Shown here piece by piece: positions 46,088 through 54,085 of a DNA stretch of 64,000 nucleotides. The notes below the pieces were generated by a model. The model was not told the DNA's origin. It worked only from the letters and a program-made list of their open reading frames with translations, and ran no database searches. Each line of letters begins with the position of its first letter. Positions within the stretch are counted from its first letter, which is position 1. The stretch covers positions 1 to 64,000 of the forward strand of contig DATENM010000097.1 of assembly GCA_035275065.1 (NCBI GenBank). The letters are read 5' to 3'. This DNA is from Blastocatellia bacterium. GTDB taxonomy: Bacteria; Acidobacteriota; Blastocatellia; UBA7656. The position numbers were made by a program, and so were the translations under genes.

Positions 46088-46334
46088 AACTCGTACAATA
46101 GAGACCTTACTCGTTTGCTACCTTAACCAATCGCCCACGGGGCGTCAAGCACCAAGTTGTAAAAAGATTTTTTCATCAACTGAATTCATCACCCGATAAG
46201 CGGCCCGCCCAATCTCCGACCGGCGGAAAATGAGCTTGAGATGGGCACGGCGGCTATCCTACAATTGCGTCGCCGCGAGGTTAATTCGGCAACAGTTTTG
46301 TAGGATCACGGTTTTCCCATCCGAAAGGCAATCG

Positions 46335-47867
<1,533 letters not shown>

Positions 47868-47907
47868 ACCGCGGATAAGCACAGTTCGAGTCCGCCCACC
47901 ACGGAAA

Positions 47908-47949
47908 AACAAAATTGTCTGTGATTTAATAATCCCAAACAATTTTGTT
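47908..47949 (+). terminator. Palindrome after the sigma-54 activator gene
   Basis: AACAAAATTGT (47908-47918) pairs perfectly with ACAATTTTGTT (47939-47949) over a 20-nt loop. It may be a terminator (TTTTGTT at the 3' side) or a protein-binding site, as ACAAAATTGTCTGT also occurs at 27662-27675. Confidence 0.45.
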
Positions 47950-48037
47950 AGCCCGGCGCTGTCTCCAGCATTGCCCTCGGCAACCGAAAATTCGCGTTTT
48001 TCCTGAGTTTAAGCATTATTTTTAGCCTGACTCCCTG

Positions 48038-48054
48038 CTGGCATAAAGATTGCC
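48038..48054 (+). promoter_or_regulatory. Sigma-54 (-24/-12) promoter of the small ORF
   Basis: CTGGCATA-N4-TTGCC matches YTGGCACG-N4-TTGCW in most positions, with the GG and GC doublets correctly spaced. Predicted start near 48065, about 55 nt before ATG 48121. The gene immediately upstream encodes a sigma-54 activator. Confidence 0.75.
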
Positions 48055-48120
48055 ATAGCAGTGGCGCTGGCGGCGGCGGCGCTGTCCTGCCAGGCATTCA
48101 ACAGACGTGAGGAAAAGCTG

Positions 48121-48336
48121 ATGAAGAAAGAACACGGCGAATTGATGGGCCACCTGCTGCGCTCACAAGGCCGCTACCCACGCGAGGACGAATTCCGCGC
48201 TTTCCTGCGCGAGTCGGTGCGCACGCTGGCCCGCGACTTGAAAGCGTTTGATATCGAAGTGGCGCTGGTGCCGGAACCAAAGGCCGGCCAGGGGGCGAGC
48301 CGCGATGAAAAGACTTTAAAGATCGGCTGCGAATAG
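48121..48336 (+). CDS. Small conserved-looking protein under sigma-54 control
   Basis: A 71-residue soluble, charged protein (KKEHGELMGHLLRSQGRYPR then DEFRAFLRESVRTLARDLKA). No family recognised. ATG 48121 has GTGAGGAAAAG upstream. Coding seems real: a ribosome site, codon usage like neighbours, and a dedicated sigma-54 promoter. It ends with KIGCE, a single Cys near the C-terminus. Likely a target of the adjacent activator; possibly a small regulator or stress protein. Confidence 0.6.
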   Translation: MKKEHGELMGHLLRSQGRYPREDEFRAFLRESVRTLARDLKAFDIEVALVPEPKAGQGASRDEKTLKIGCE

Positions 48337-48350
48337 CGCCGCACGGATTC

Positions 48351-48413
48351 ACGGATGAGCGCTGGCGCCAGTGATGCGCAGGTCAGATGTTTGCGTCGGT
48401 GCTCATCTGTGAT
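48351..48413. repeat. Imperfect inverted repeat around TTCACGGATGAGC/GCTCATCTGTGA
   Basis: ATTCACGGATGAGCGC and GTGCTCATCTGTGATG pair imperfectly over a spacer of about 30 nt. It belongs to the general class of intergenic inverted repeats here. Confidence 0.5.
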
Positions 48414-48496
48414 GTCTCTGGTTGAGCGGGCTCGGCAGCCATCGTCTCTGGCCCTGTTTATCGGCAGGCATCGTCAAGGCGATAAACATTTCTTAT

Positions 48497-48526
48497 TTGA
48501 CTCCCCGTGGCTGCCCGGTGTACTCT
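48497..48526 (+). promoter_or_regulatory. Putative sigma-70 promoter ahead of the SAM-II switches
   Basis: TTGACT (48497-48502), 18 bp, TACTCT (48521-48526); predicted start near 48533, just before the first aptamer. Confidence 0.5.
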
Positions 48527-48542
48527 GGCGCTTCCGATGATG

Positions 48543-48596
48543 GACGTGGCGATTTAAGGCAACTTGCTCCACGTAAAAAATGTGCTAAACCGCTGG
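48543..48596 (+). ncRNA. SAM-II riboswitch aptamer, first copy
   Basis: Stem ACGTGG/CCACGT closes a loop with GATTTAAGG and CTTGCT, followed by an A-rich strand and GCTAAACCG. This is the SAM-II H-type pseudoknot layout: P1, a loop with GAUUUAA, UUGC, and a 3' GCUAAA strand. The GG after GATTTAA can pair with CC after GCTAAA, replacing the CC/GG pair of the original SAM-II structure. CTAAACCG is also complementary to CGGTTTGG in the loop of the following terminator (8 bp with one G-U), an obvious antiterminator. Confidence 0.88.
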
Positions 48597-48607
48597 CGAG
48601 TTCTCGA

Positions 48608-48637
48608 AGCCCTGCGACGGTTTGGCGCAGGGCTTTT
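48608..48637 (+). terminator. Terminator controlled by SAM-II copy 1
   Basis: AGCCCTGCG (48608-48616) and CGCAGGGCT (48626-48634) form a 9-bp stem followed by TTTT. The loop ACGGTTTGG is complementary to the aptamer's 3' strand. Confidence 0.9.
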
Positions 48638-48661
48638 CACTTTGCTCTTTCAAAAACCAAC

Positions 48662-48715
48662 GACGTGGCGATTTAAGGTAACTTGCTCCACGTAAAAAAC
48701 TGCTAAACAGCCCGG
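48662..48715 (+). ncRNA. SAM-II riboswitch aptamer, second copy
   Basis: The first 37 bases match the first copy except for one substitution (GGT for GGC after GATTTAA). The 3' strand reads CTGCTAAACAGCCCGG. All SAM-II core elements are retained: P1 ACGTGG/CCACGT, GATTTAA, CTTGCT and GCTAAA. GG of the loop can pair with CC further 3'. CTAAAC can pair with GTTTGG in the next terminator loop. Tandem arrangement, each with its own terminator, should give a steeper or tighter response than a single switch. Confidence 0.88.
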
Positions 48716-48724
48716 AAGGATTGA

Positions 48725-48761
48725 AGGCCCCGCGACGGTTTGGCGCGGGGCCTTTCTTTTT
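48725..48761 (+). terminator. Terminator controlled by SAM-II copy 2
   Basis: AGGCCCCGCG (48725-48734) and CGCGGGGCCT (48744-48753) form a 10-bp stem followed by a T-rich tract (TTTCTTTTT). The loop is the same ACGGTTTGG as in the first terminator. Confidence 0.92.
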
Positions 48762-48835
48762 CCCAGTAGCCCGCGGCTGTGCTCGCTAACGCTGTTCCTG
48801 ATCGTCAGGGACCTCGAATCGAGGAGATGAAGGCT

Positions 48836-50074
48836 ATGAGTTTCGTGCAAGGATTGAAGTGCCGCGAGTGTGGCCGCCAGTACGAAAAGACATTGCGCGC
48901 CGGCTGCGAAGACTGCTTCGCGCCGCTCGAAATTGCTTATGACTATCAAGCCATCCGTCGCCGCCTGACGCGTGAGGTCATCCGCTCGCGCGACAAAAAT
49001 CTCTGGCGCTACCGCGAATTGTTACCGCTTGACGGCGAGCCGCGCGTCGGGCGCGCCTCAGGCGCAACGCCGCTCGTGCGCGCCGAGCGGTTGGGCCGCC
49101 GGCTGGGGCTCAGTAATCTCTACCTCAAAAACGACAGCGTCAACGCGCCGACGCTTTCTTTCAAAGACCGCGTCACCGCGGTTGCCATCAACAAAGCCAT
49201 CGAGTTCGGTCTTGATGCCGTCGGCTGCGCTTCGACCGGCAACCTTGCCAACTCGGTGGCGGCCAACGCGGCGGCGGCGGGGCTGCCTGCTTACGTCCTG
49301 ATCCCCGACAACCTCGAACCGAGCAAAGTCCACGCGACTTCGATCTATGGCGCGCGGGTGGTTGCGGTGCGCGGCAATTACGACGACGTCAACCGGCTGT
49401 GCTGCGAGATCGCCGACCGCTTTAACTGGGGATTCGTCAACGTCAACCTGCGCCCGTTCTATGGCGAAGGCTCGAAGACGTTCGGCTACGAGATTGCCGA
49501 ACAGCTTGGCTGGCGCGCGCCCGATTGCGTCGTCGTGCCGATGGCCGGCGGCTCGCTGATTACGCGGATTCACAAAGGGCTGAAAGAGTTTGAACAACTC
49601 GGCCTGCTCGACGCGGAAGTCACGACGCGTGTCTACGGCGCGCAGGCCGCCGGCTGCAACCCGATTGTTGACGCCGTGAAGCGCGGCTCGCGCGACATCC
49701 GGCCGGTGAAGCCTGCGACGATTGCCAAGTCGCTCGCCATCGGCAACCCGGCGGATGGCTATCTGGCGGCGGGCGTCATTCAACAGAGCGGCGGCCACGC
49801 CGAAGACGTCGGCGACGAAGAGATCGTCGCCGGCATCCGTTTGCTCGCCGAGACCGAAGGCATCTTCACCGAAACCGCCGGCGGCGTTACCGTCGCCGTG
49901 ACGAAGAAGCTGGTCGAGCAAGGCCGCATTGCGCCCGACGATCTGACAGTCATTGCAATCACCGGCAATGGCTTGAAGACGCAAGAGTCGGTTCAGCTCG
50001 CGCCGCCCGCCGTCATCGAGCCGCGCATTAAACAGTTCGAGCAGATCATCCACGGCTTTGCCGCGACCGCCTGA
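48836..50074 (+). CDS. Threonine-synthase-like PLP enzyme under SAM-II control
   Basis: A 412-residue fold-type II PLP enzyme of the threonine synthase family. An N-terminal zinc ribbon is formed by Cys9, Cys12, Cys24 and Cys27. The PLP lysine is Lys110 in TLSFKDR; phosphate-binding ASTGNLANS and the block FTETAGGVT follow. True ThrC acts on O-phosphohomoserine. Two features suggest a different product: the SAM-II repression and the sulfur-carrier gene 39 bp downstream. A plausible reaction is O-phosphohomoserine plus carrier thiocarboxylate giving homocysteine; cysteine synthesis from O-phosphoserine is an alternative, and plain threonine synthesis is not excluded. ATG 48836 has GAGGAG 10 bp upstream; ATG 48827 is possible. 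Confidence 0.85.
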   Translation: MSFVQGLKCRECGRQYEKTLRAGCEDCFAPLEIAYDYQAIRRRLTREVIRSRDKNLWRYRELLPLDGEPRVGRASGATPLVRAERLGRRLGLSNLYLKNDSVNAPTLSFKDRVTAVAINKAIEFGLDAVGCASTGNLANSVAANAAAAGLPAYVLIPDNLEPSKVHATSIYGARVVAVRGNYDDVNRLCCEIADRFNWGFVNVNLRPFYGEGSKTFGYEIAEQLGWRAPDCVVVPMAGGSLITRIHKGLKEFEQLGLLDAEVTTRVYGAQAAGCNPIVDAVKRGSRDIRPVKPATIAKSLAIGNPADGYLAAGVIQQSGGHAEDVGDEEIVAGIRLLAETEGIFTETAGGVTVAVTKKLVEQGRIAPDDLTVIAITGNGLKTQESVQLAPPAVIEPRIKQFEQIIHGFAATA

Positions 50075-50113
50075 TTGCTGACCCGGCGATAGGCAGTGAA
50101 AGAAAAAAAAGAA

Positions 50114-50389
50114 ATGTCACAGAAAGTCATTATTCCGACGTTGCTTCGCAGATTGACCGACAACGCAGACGCCGTCGAAGTGGACGCCGCGACGGTGCGC
50201 GATATTCTCGACCGCCTGGACGAGCGCTATCCGGGCTTCCGCGCCCGCGTCTGTGAAGAGACAGGCGAGCTGCGCCGCTTCATCAACATCTATGTGGACG
50301 GCGAAGACGTGCGCTTTTTGGATAACCTGGCGACGACGGTGCCCGAGCGCGCCGAAATCTCTATCGTTCCGGCCATCGCCGGCGGCTAA
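50114..50389 (+). CDS. ThiS/MoaD-family sulfur carrier protein
   Basis: A 91-residue beta-grasp protein. It ends exactly in Gly-Gly (PAIAGG), the C-terminus that is adenylated and thiocarboxylated in ThiS, MoaD and CysO. The body matches MoaD-like patterns (IPTLLRRLTDNADAVEVD, then INIYVDGEDVRFLDNLAT). No molybdopterin or thiamin genes are nearby; instead it sits 39 bp after the ThrC-like gene under the same SAM-II switch. I infer a sulfide donor for that enzyme. An E1-like activator (MoeB/ThiF) must be encoded elsewhere. GTG 50096 is an alternative start. Confidence 0.9.
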   Translation: MSQKVIIPTLLRRLTDNADAVEVDAATVRDILDRLDERYPGFRARVCEETGELRRFINIYVDGEDVRFLDNLATTVPERAEISIVPAIAGG

Positions 50390-50394
50390 TTCGA

Positions 50395-50510
50395 CAAGGC
50401 AAAAGTAAAAAGGTAAAAGTAAAAAGTGCGGAGCCGGAATAATAGATGGCTTGTGGCTATTTATTTAATCCCTGCCGACCTTTTGCCTTTTTACTTTTTA
50501 CTTTTGCCTT
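50395..50510. repeat. Inverted repeat of AAAAGTA words
   Basis: Left arm AAGGCAAAAGTAAAAAGGTA-type (50396-50426) and right arm CTTTTTACTTTTTACTTTTG-type (50479-50510), with a core of about 50 nt. AT-rich and degenerate-tandem. It follows 5 bp after the sulfur-carrier stop. Confidence 0.88.
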
Positions 50511-50519
50511 GATGAGATT

Positions 50520-50581
50520 CACCGCAAAGGCGCGCCACTATCTGTCAGCTTCCCTGCGGCAACGGTTGCGCCTTTGCGGTG
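50520..50581. repeat. Short perfect inverted repeat CACCGCAAAGGCGC
   Basis: 14-bp arms (50520-50533, 50568-50581) with a 34-nt spacer. Together with the preceding repeat it separates the sulfur-carrier gene from the convergent DUF1272 gene. Confidence 0.9.
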
Positions 50582-50610
50582 ATGAATTCTGCTGGTGACC
50601 GGCGGAGGTT

Positions 50611-50790
50611 TTATTCCAGGCGGCGGCGCGGTCGTTCGACGAGCGTGCCCGCGCAGTTCGGGCAGACGCGCTCTAGCGCCTCGGTGCAGGCTGGGCAAAA
50701 GGTGCATTCATACGAGCAGATGTAGGCTTCGCCATCCATCTTGAGCGTCGTCAAGCAGCGTTCGCACACGGCGCGCATTTCGAGAACCAT
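50611..50790 (-). CDS. DUF1272-type Cys-rich small protein
   Basis: A 59-residue ORF starting MVLEMRAVCERCLTTL and continuing ICSYECTFCPAC then CPNCAGTLVERP. The sequence has eight cysteines, mostly in CxxC or CxxxC spacing, matching the DUF1272 family, which looks like a double zinc ribbon. A strong GGAGGTG ribosome site precedes ATG 50790. It lies 15 bp after the stop of the flavin-binding gene, so the two are cotranscribed. Function unknown; metal binding is inferred from the cysteines. Confidence 0.88.
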   Translation of the reverse strand: MVLEMRAVCERCLTTLKMDGEAYICSYECTFCPACTEALERVCPNCAGTLVERPRRRLE

Positions 50791-50805
50791 GAGCGTCGCA
50801 CCTCC

Positions 50806-51474
50806 TCACTTGCCGTTCTGCCGCGGGCGCCGGTAATCGCGCACCGACTGCGGCAAAGCGATGCCGGGCGGCAACTGTTCGTCGTCAACCGGCTCGCCGA
50901 TTGTAAGCCGCAGCGGCAACACGCCGGCCCACACCGGCAGCGCGTGATCTTCTTCATCGTCAATCGGCGGCCCCGTGCGAATCTTTGCCGAGGCTTCCTG
51001 AAGCGGCAGCGCCAACACCGTCGTCGCTTTCAACTCGCCGTCGTTCGGCTCGCGCACCTCGTTCCAGCGGCCCGCGATGACGTGCTCGGTGAAAGCGCGC
51101 AGCGCCGCTAGCTTCTCTTCCCTGTCGGTGACCGTTCGGGCTCTGCCGAAGACGACGACCGAGCGATAGTTGAACGAGTGATGAAAGGCCGAGCGCGCCA
51201 GCACCAGCCCGTCCACCAGCGTCACCGTGACGCAAACATCAATGCCTTCGCCGAGGGTGCGCAGCATCCGGCTGGCCGCCGAGCCGTGAAGATAAAGCAC
51301 GTCCGCGATGCGCCCATAGCCGGTCGGGATCACCACCGGCTGGCCATCGGCGACGAAGCCGACGTGGCAAACCAACGCTTCGTCGAGGATGGCATAGACG
51401 CGGTCACGGTCATACTCGGCGCGCTTCGGCAATCGCTTTAAGGTGGTGCGCTCGGTCGGCGCGAATCGTTCCAT
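50806..51474 (-). CDS. Pyridoxamine 5'-phosphate oxidase-family protein (FMN-binding split barrel)
   Basis: A 222-residue protein of the PNPOx-like/NimA-type group: RLPKRAEYDRDRVYAILDEA, HVGFVADGQPVVIPTGYGR and LYLHGSAASRMLRTL are typical of the 'flavin-nucleotide-binding' subfamily. It is not PdxH itself. I chose start 51474; the extra upstream codons of the longer frame lie in the promoter region. It is divergent from a MocR-type regulator, a common arrangement, and could be its target. DUF1272 follows. Confidence 0.85.
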   Translation of the reverse strand: MERFAPTERTTLKRLPKRAEYDRDRVYAILDEALVCHVGFVADGQPVVIPTGYGRIADVLYLHGSAASRMLRTLGEGIDVCVTVTLVDGLVLARSAFHHSFNYRSVVVFGRARTVTDREEKLAALRAFTEHVIAGRWNEVREPNDGELKATTVLALPLQEASAKIRTGPPIDDEEDHALPVWAGVLPLRLTIGEPVDDEQLPPGIALPQSVRDYRRPRQNGK

Positions 51475-51534
51475 CGGTCCCACTCCGTCGTCAGACTTCC
51501 TGCTCGTGCGACGCCAGCATAGCAGGAATTGGCC

Positions 51535-51549
51535 TGGAAACAAGTTCCA
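51535..51549. promoter_or_regulatory. Possible operator between the PNPOx-like and MocR genes
   Basis: A TGGAA-N5-TTCCA palindrome, flanked by two GGCCT words (TTGGCCT and TCGGCCT), in the 129-bp divergent intergenic region. Regulator binding is a guess based on position. Confidence 0.4.
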
Positions 51550-51603
51550 TTTCGGCCTACACTGAGGGTGCCAATTTAACGACGCGAATCGGCGGAGGCT
51601 GAA

Positions 51604-53127
51604 ATGTCTAAGCACGCGATAGCCGTCCCTTACACGGCGCTGACGCTCGATGCGGCTTCGTCAGAGCCACTCTATCACCAGCTTTACGAAGCGCTGCGGG
51701 GGGCGATTCTCACCGGTCAGCTCAAGCCCGGCACGCGCCTACAATCAACGCGCGAGCTGGCCGGTGAGCTTGGCGTGTCGCGTAACACGGTGATGAACGC
51801 CTTCGAGCAACTGCTGGCCGAAGGCTACCTGGAAGGCCAGGTCGGCAGCGGCACCTACGTCTCGCGCGCCCTGCCCGACGAGATGCTTTTCATACGCGCC
51901 GCCAAATCGCGGGCGGCGCAGGTGACGCGACCGGGGCGGTCGTTATCGGAACGCGGCACGGCGCTCGCCCGCACCTTCCTCACCACCTCGCGCGATGTTT
52001 CGGTCGTTCGCCCGTTTCGTCCGGGCACGCCGGCCCTCGACGCCTTCCCCGCCAATTTGTGGTCAAAGCTACTCGCGCGCCGCTGGCGGAAACCACCGCG
52101 CGAATTGCTCGGCTATGGCGACGCGGCGGGCTACCGGCCCTTGCGCGAAGCCATTGCCGCTTATCTTGGCGCGGCGCGGGCGGTGCGGTGCGAAGCCGAG
52201 CAGGTGATCATTGTGGCGGGCGCGCAGCAGGCTCTGGATCTGACGGCGCGGCTGATGCTCAATGCCGGCGACGCGGCGTGGATCGAAGACCCCGGCTATC
52301 TCGGCACGCGGGCGGCGCTGCTCGCCGCCGGGGCGCGCGTCGTCCCTGTGCCGGTTGATACGGAAGGGCTGGACGTGCAGGCGGGGGCGCGGCTGGCGCC
52401 CGCGGCGCGGCTGGTCTATGTGTCGCCGTCGCACCAGTACCCGCTCGGGGTGACGATGAGTTTGGCGCGGCGGCTGGCACTGCTCGATTGGGCGCGGGCG
52501 GCGGGCGCGTGGATCATCGAAGACGATTACGACAGCGAATACCGCTACGCCCGCCGCCCACTGGCAGCGATGCAAGGGCTTGATAAGGATGGCCGCGTCA
52601 TCTATCTCGGCACCTTCAGCAAAGTGATGTTCCCGTCGTTGCGCATCGGCTATGTCGTCGTGCCCGCCGATCTGGTGGATGCGTTCATAGCGGCGCGCGG
52701 CGTGCTGTCGCGCTTCACGCCTTCGATAGATCAGGCGGCGCTCGCCGACTTCATCCACGAAGGCCACTTCGCTCGCCACATTCGCCGCATGCGGACACTG
52801 TATGCCGAACGACAAAACTCACTGGTCGAGGCAGCGCGGCGCGAGCTCGCGGGTTTAATCGAAGTCGAGCCACACGACGCCGGCATTCATCTGGTCGGCT
52901 GGCTGCGCGGGGGCCTGGATGATCGCCGCGCACAGGAGGAGGCGGCGCGGCAGAACGTCGAAGCGCCGGCGCTGTCAGCCTTCAGCATGAAGTATCGCCA
53001 TCGGCCGGGCCTGATGCTCGGCTACGCCGGTTACGGCGAGCGCGAGATTCGCGTCGGGGTGCGCCGGCTGGCCACCGCGCTGCACAACCTTAAGCCAGGC
53101 AAAAAAGAAAGAAGCGGCCACAGATGA
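51604..53127 (+). CDS. MocR/PdxR-type regulator (GntR helix-turn-helix fused to aminotransferase-like domain)
   Basis: A 507-residue regulator. N-terminal GntR winged helix (about 20-90): PLYHQLYEALRGAILTGQLK then GELGVSRNTVMNAFEQLLAE. A fold-type I PLP domain covers about 130-490, with the PLP Lys in YLGTFSKVMFPSLRIGY and NAGDAAWIEDPGYLG. PdxR members activate PLP synthesis genes; others control diverse targets. Divergent orientation to a PNPOx-family gene suggests vitamin B6 or flavin-linked control. ATG 51604 follows GGCGGAGGCTG. Confidence 0.92.
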   Translation: MSKHAIAVPYTALTLDAASSEPLYHQLYEALRGAILTGQLKPGTRLQSTRELAGELGVSRNTVMNAFEQLLAEGYLEGQVGSGTYVSRALPDEMLFIRAAKSRAAQVTRPGRSLSERGTALARTFLTTSRDVSVVRPFRPGTPALDAFPANLWSKLLARRWRKPPRELLGYGDAAGYRPLREAIAAYLGAARAVRCEAEQVIIVAGAQQALDLTARLMLNAGDAAWIEDPGYLGTRAALLAAGARVVPVPVDTEGLDVQAGARLAPAARLVYVSPSHQYPLGVTMSLARRLALLDWARAAGAWIIEDDYDSEYRYARRPLAAMQGLDKDGRVIYLGTFSKVMFPSLRIGYVVVPADLVDAFIAARGVLSRFTPSIDQAALADFIHEGHFARHIRRMRTLYAERQNSLVEAARRELAGLIEVEPHDAGIHLVGWLRGGLDDRRAQEEAARQNVEAPALSAFSMKYRHRPGLMLGYAGYGEREIRVGVRRLATALHNLKPGKKERSGHR

Positions 53128-53208
53128 ACACCGACGAACACCGATAAGAATAGGGCTTAAACTCGGCCTTTTTCACCATCTGTGTTTATCTGTGTTCATC
53201 TGTGGTTT
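53116..53208. repeat. Inverted repeat overlapping the 3' ends of two convergent genes
   Basis: Left arm CCACAGATGAACACCGACG-type (53118-53148) and right arm CATCTGTGTTTATCTGTGTT-type (53177-53208). The left arm contains the MocR stop; the right arm encodes the last residues (NETTDEHR) of the convergent selenoprotein-like gene. Confidence 0.88.
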
Positions 53209-53746
53209 CATTTTTCCAGAGCTGTTGCGAAGGCACGCGCAGGGCGCGATTGAATTTGCTCGACGCGTTCTCCCAGGCAATGATGGCGGTCAGCTCGACA
53301 ATGGCGTCGGCCTCGTAAAAGTTTTGTAGCCGGGAAAACAATTCGCCGCTGACCTCGCGCCCGGTGATCGTCATGGCGTCGGCGTATTCGAGCGCGACAC
53401 GCTCGGCTTCGTCGTAGAGCGGACTGCTGGCGTAATCCGCGAGCGCCAGAATTTTCTCACGGCTGACGCCAAGCCCGCTGCCGACCGCAGCGTTGATGTC
53501 CTGTCAGAACTCGCAGCCGTTGATCGAAGCGACGCGGCGATTAATCAACGCTTGCAGCCGCGCGTCAATCAGCCCCGACGCCTCCAAGCCTGTCCACATG
53601 CCGCGCACGCCGCGAAAGACCGAAGGCCGCCGCGCATAGAGCAGGTGGTTGGCCAGCGGCGCGCCCCATTTGCGCGCCTGCGCCTCGAAGACTTTTTGGA
53701 TATAGGGTTCGACGGTGTCGGGGTCAACGCCTGGGATTCGTGCCAT
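53186..53746 (-). CDS. Putative selenoprotein: carboxymuconolactone decarboxylase/AhpD-like, CxxU
   Basis: A 186-residue CMD-family protein if TGA 53504-53506 is read as selenocysteine (residue 81). The frame continues intact to a TAA. The sequence around the stop is ASINGCEF-U-QDIN, where homologs have CxxC, so TGA falls exactly on the second redox Cys. Downstream residues remain family-like (LALADYASSPLYDEAER, IVELTAIIAWENASSKFNR). A hairpin with a GGUC apical loop starts 12 nt after the TGA. Likely a peroxidase/thiol-oxidoreductase-like protein. Alternative: a recent nonsense mutation. Ribosome site GAGGAG before ATG 53746. The C-terminal codons are in a repeat arm. Confidence 0.78.
53476..53492 (-). 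promoter_or_regulatory. SECIS-like hairpin
   Basis: RNA CGCUGC-GGUCG-GCAGCG: 6-bp stem, 5-nt loop containing GGUC, 17 nt from the UGA to the loop. This closely parallels the fdhF-type bacterial SECIS, in which a GGUC-containing apical loop is bound by SelB and lies about 18 nt after the UGA. A looser lower stem (GAC/GUC) can extend it. Confidence 0.75.
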
Positions 53747-54085
53747 CGGGTTTACTCCTCGATGGCCATGCTAGCGTGAATTGGCCCTTAGGCAAGAGCC
53801 ACTTTCAGGCGAGCGGCGCGGGCCAATTTGGCGAATGCGCCGCCGCAAGCGCGGCGGGTGGTTTGTAGGCCCAGGCCCTCGGCGCGTGCGGCGGCTGGCT
53901 GAAAAAATCTGTTCACGCGAGCAGTGGTGGTTGAACTTTTCTGACGAAAGCACTCTCGCAGCTCAGTGGAGTCAGAACTGCTCGCGTGAATTACGTTGGC
54001 CAGTGTACCTATCCGCGCCCCGGAAAATCCTCACGCGTTTGTCAAAAGCTGTAAAAAGATGTCTTGTGATCTGAGGTTAAAGATT
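53747..54085. other. Intergenic region with palindrome upstream of the selenoprotein gene
   Basis: About 340 bp. The central feature is an inverted repeat: TTCACGCGAGCAGT (53912-53925) pairs with ACTGCTCGCGTGAA (53977-53990), extended on the inside by TTCTGAC/GTCAGAA after an asymmetric insertion. No convincing ORF on either strand; a weak GC-rich stretch (53815-53900) is uninformative. No promoter can be called with confidence. Confidence 0.6.

Noticed and set aside
46231..46300. GGGCACGGCGGCTATC as a sigma-54 promoter of the activator gene
   Set aside because: It has a -24-like half but lacks the TTGC element at the right distance.
47888..47906. GTTCGAGTCCGCCCACCAC resembling a tRNA T-loop and 3' end (possible attachment-site remnant)
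   Set aside because: The flanking bases do not form a T-stem or acceptor stem, and no integrase or second copy is present.
48355..48676. Short ORFs across the riboswitch region
   Set aside because: They run through the structured SAM-II and terminator sequences and have no ribosome sites.
53504..53746. Reading 53504-53746 as a complete short gene and 53186-53374 as another
   Set aside because: The two open pieces plus the stretch between them form one continuous CMD-family frame interrupted only by a TGA at the active-site Cys; Sec read-through explains it better.
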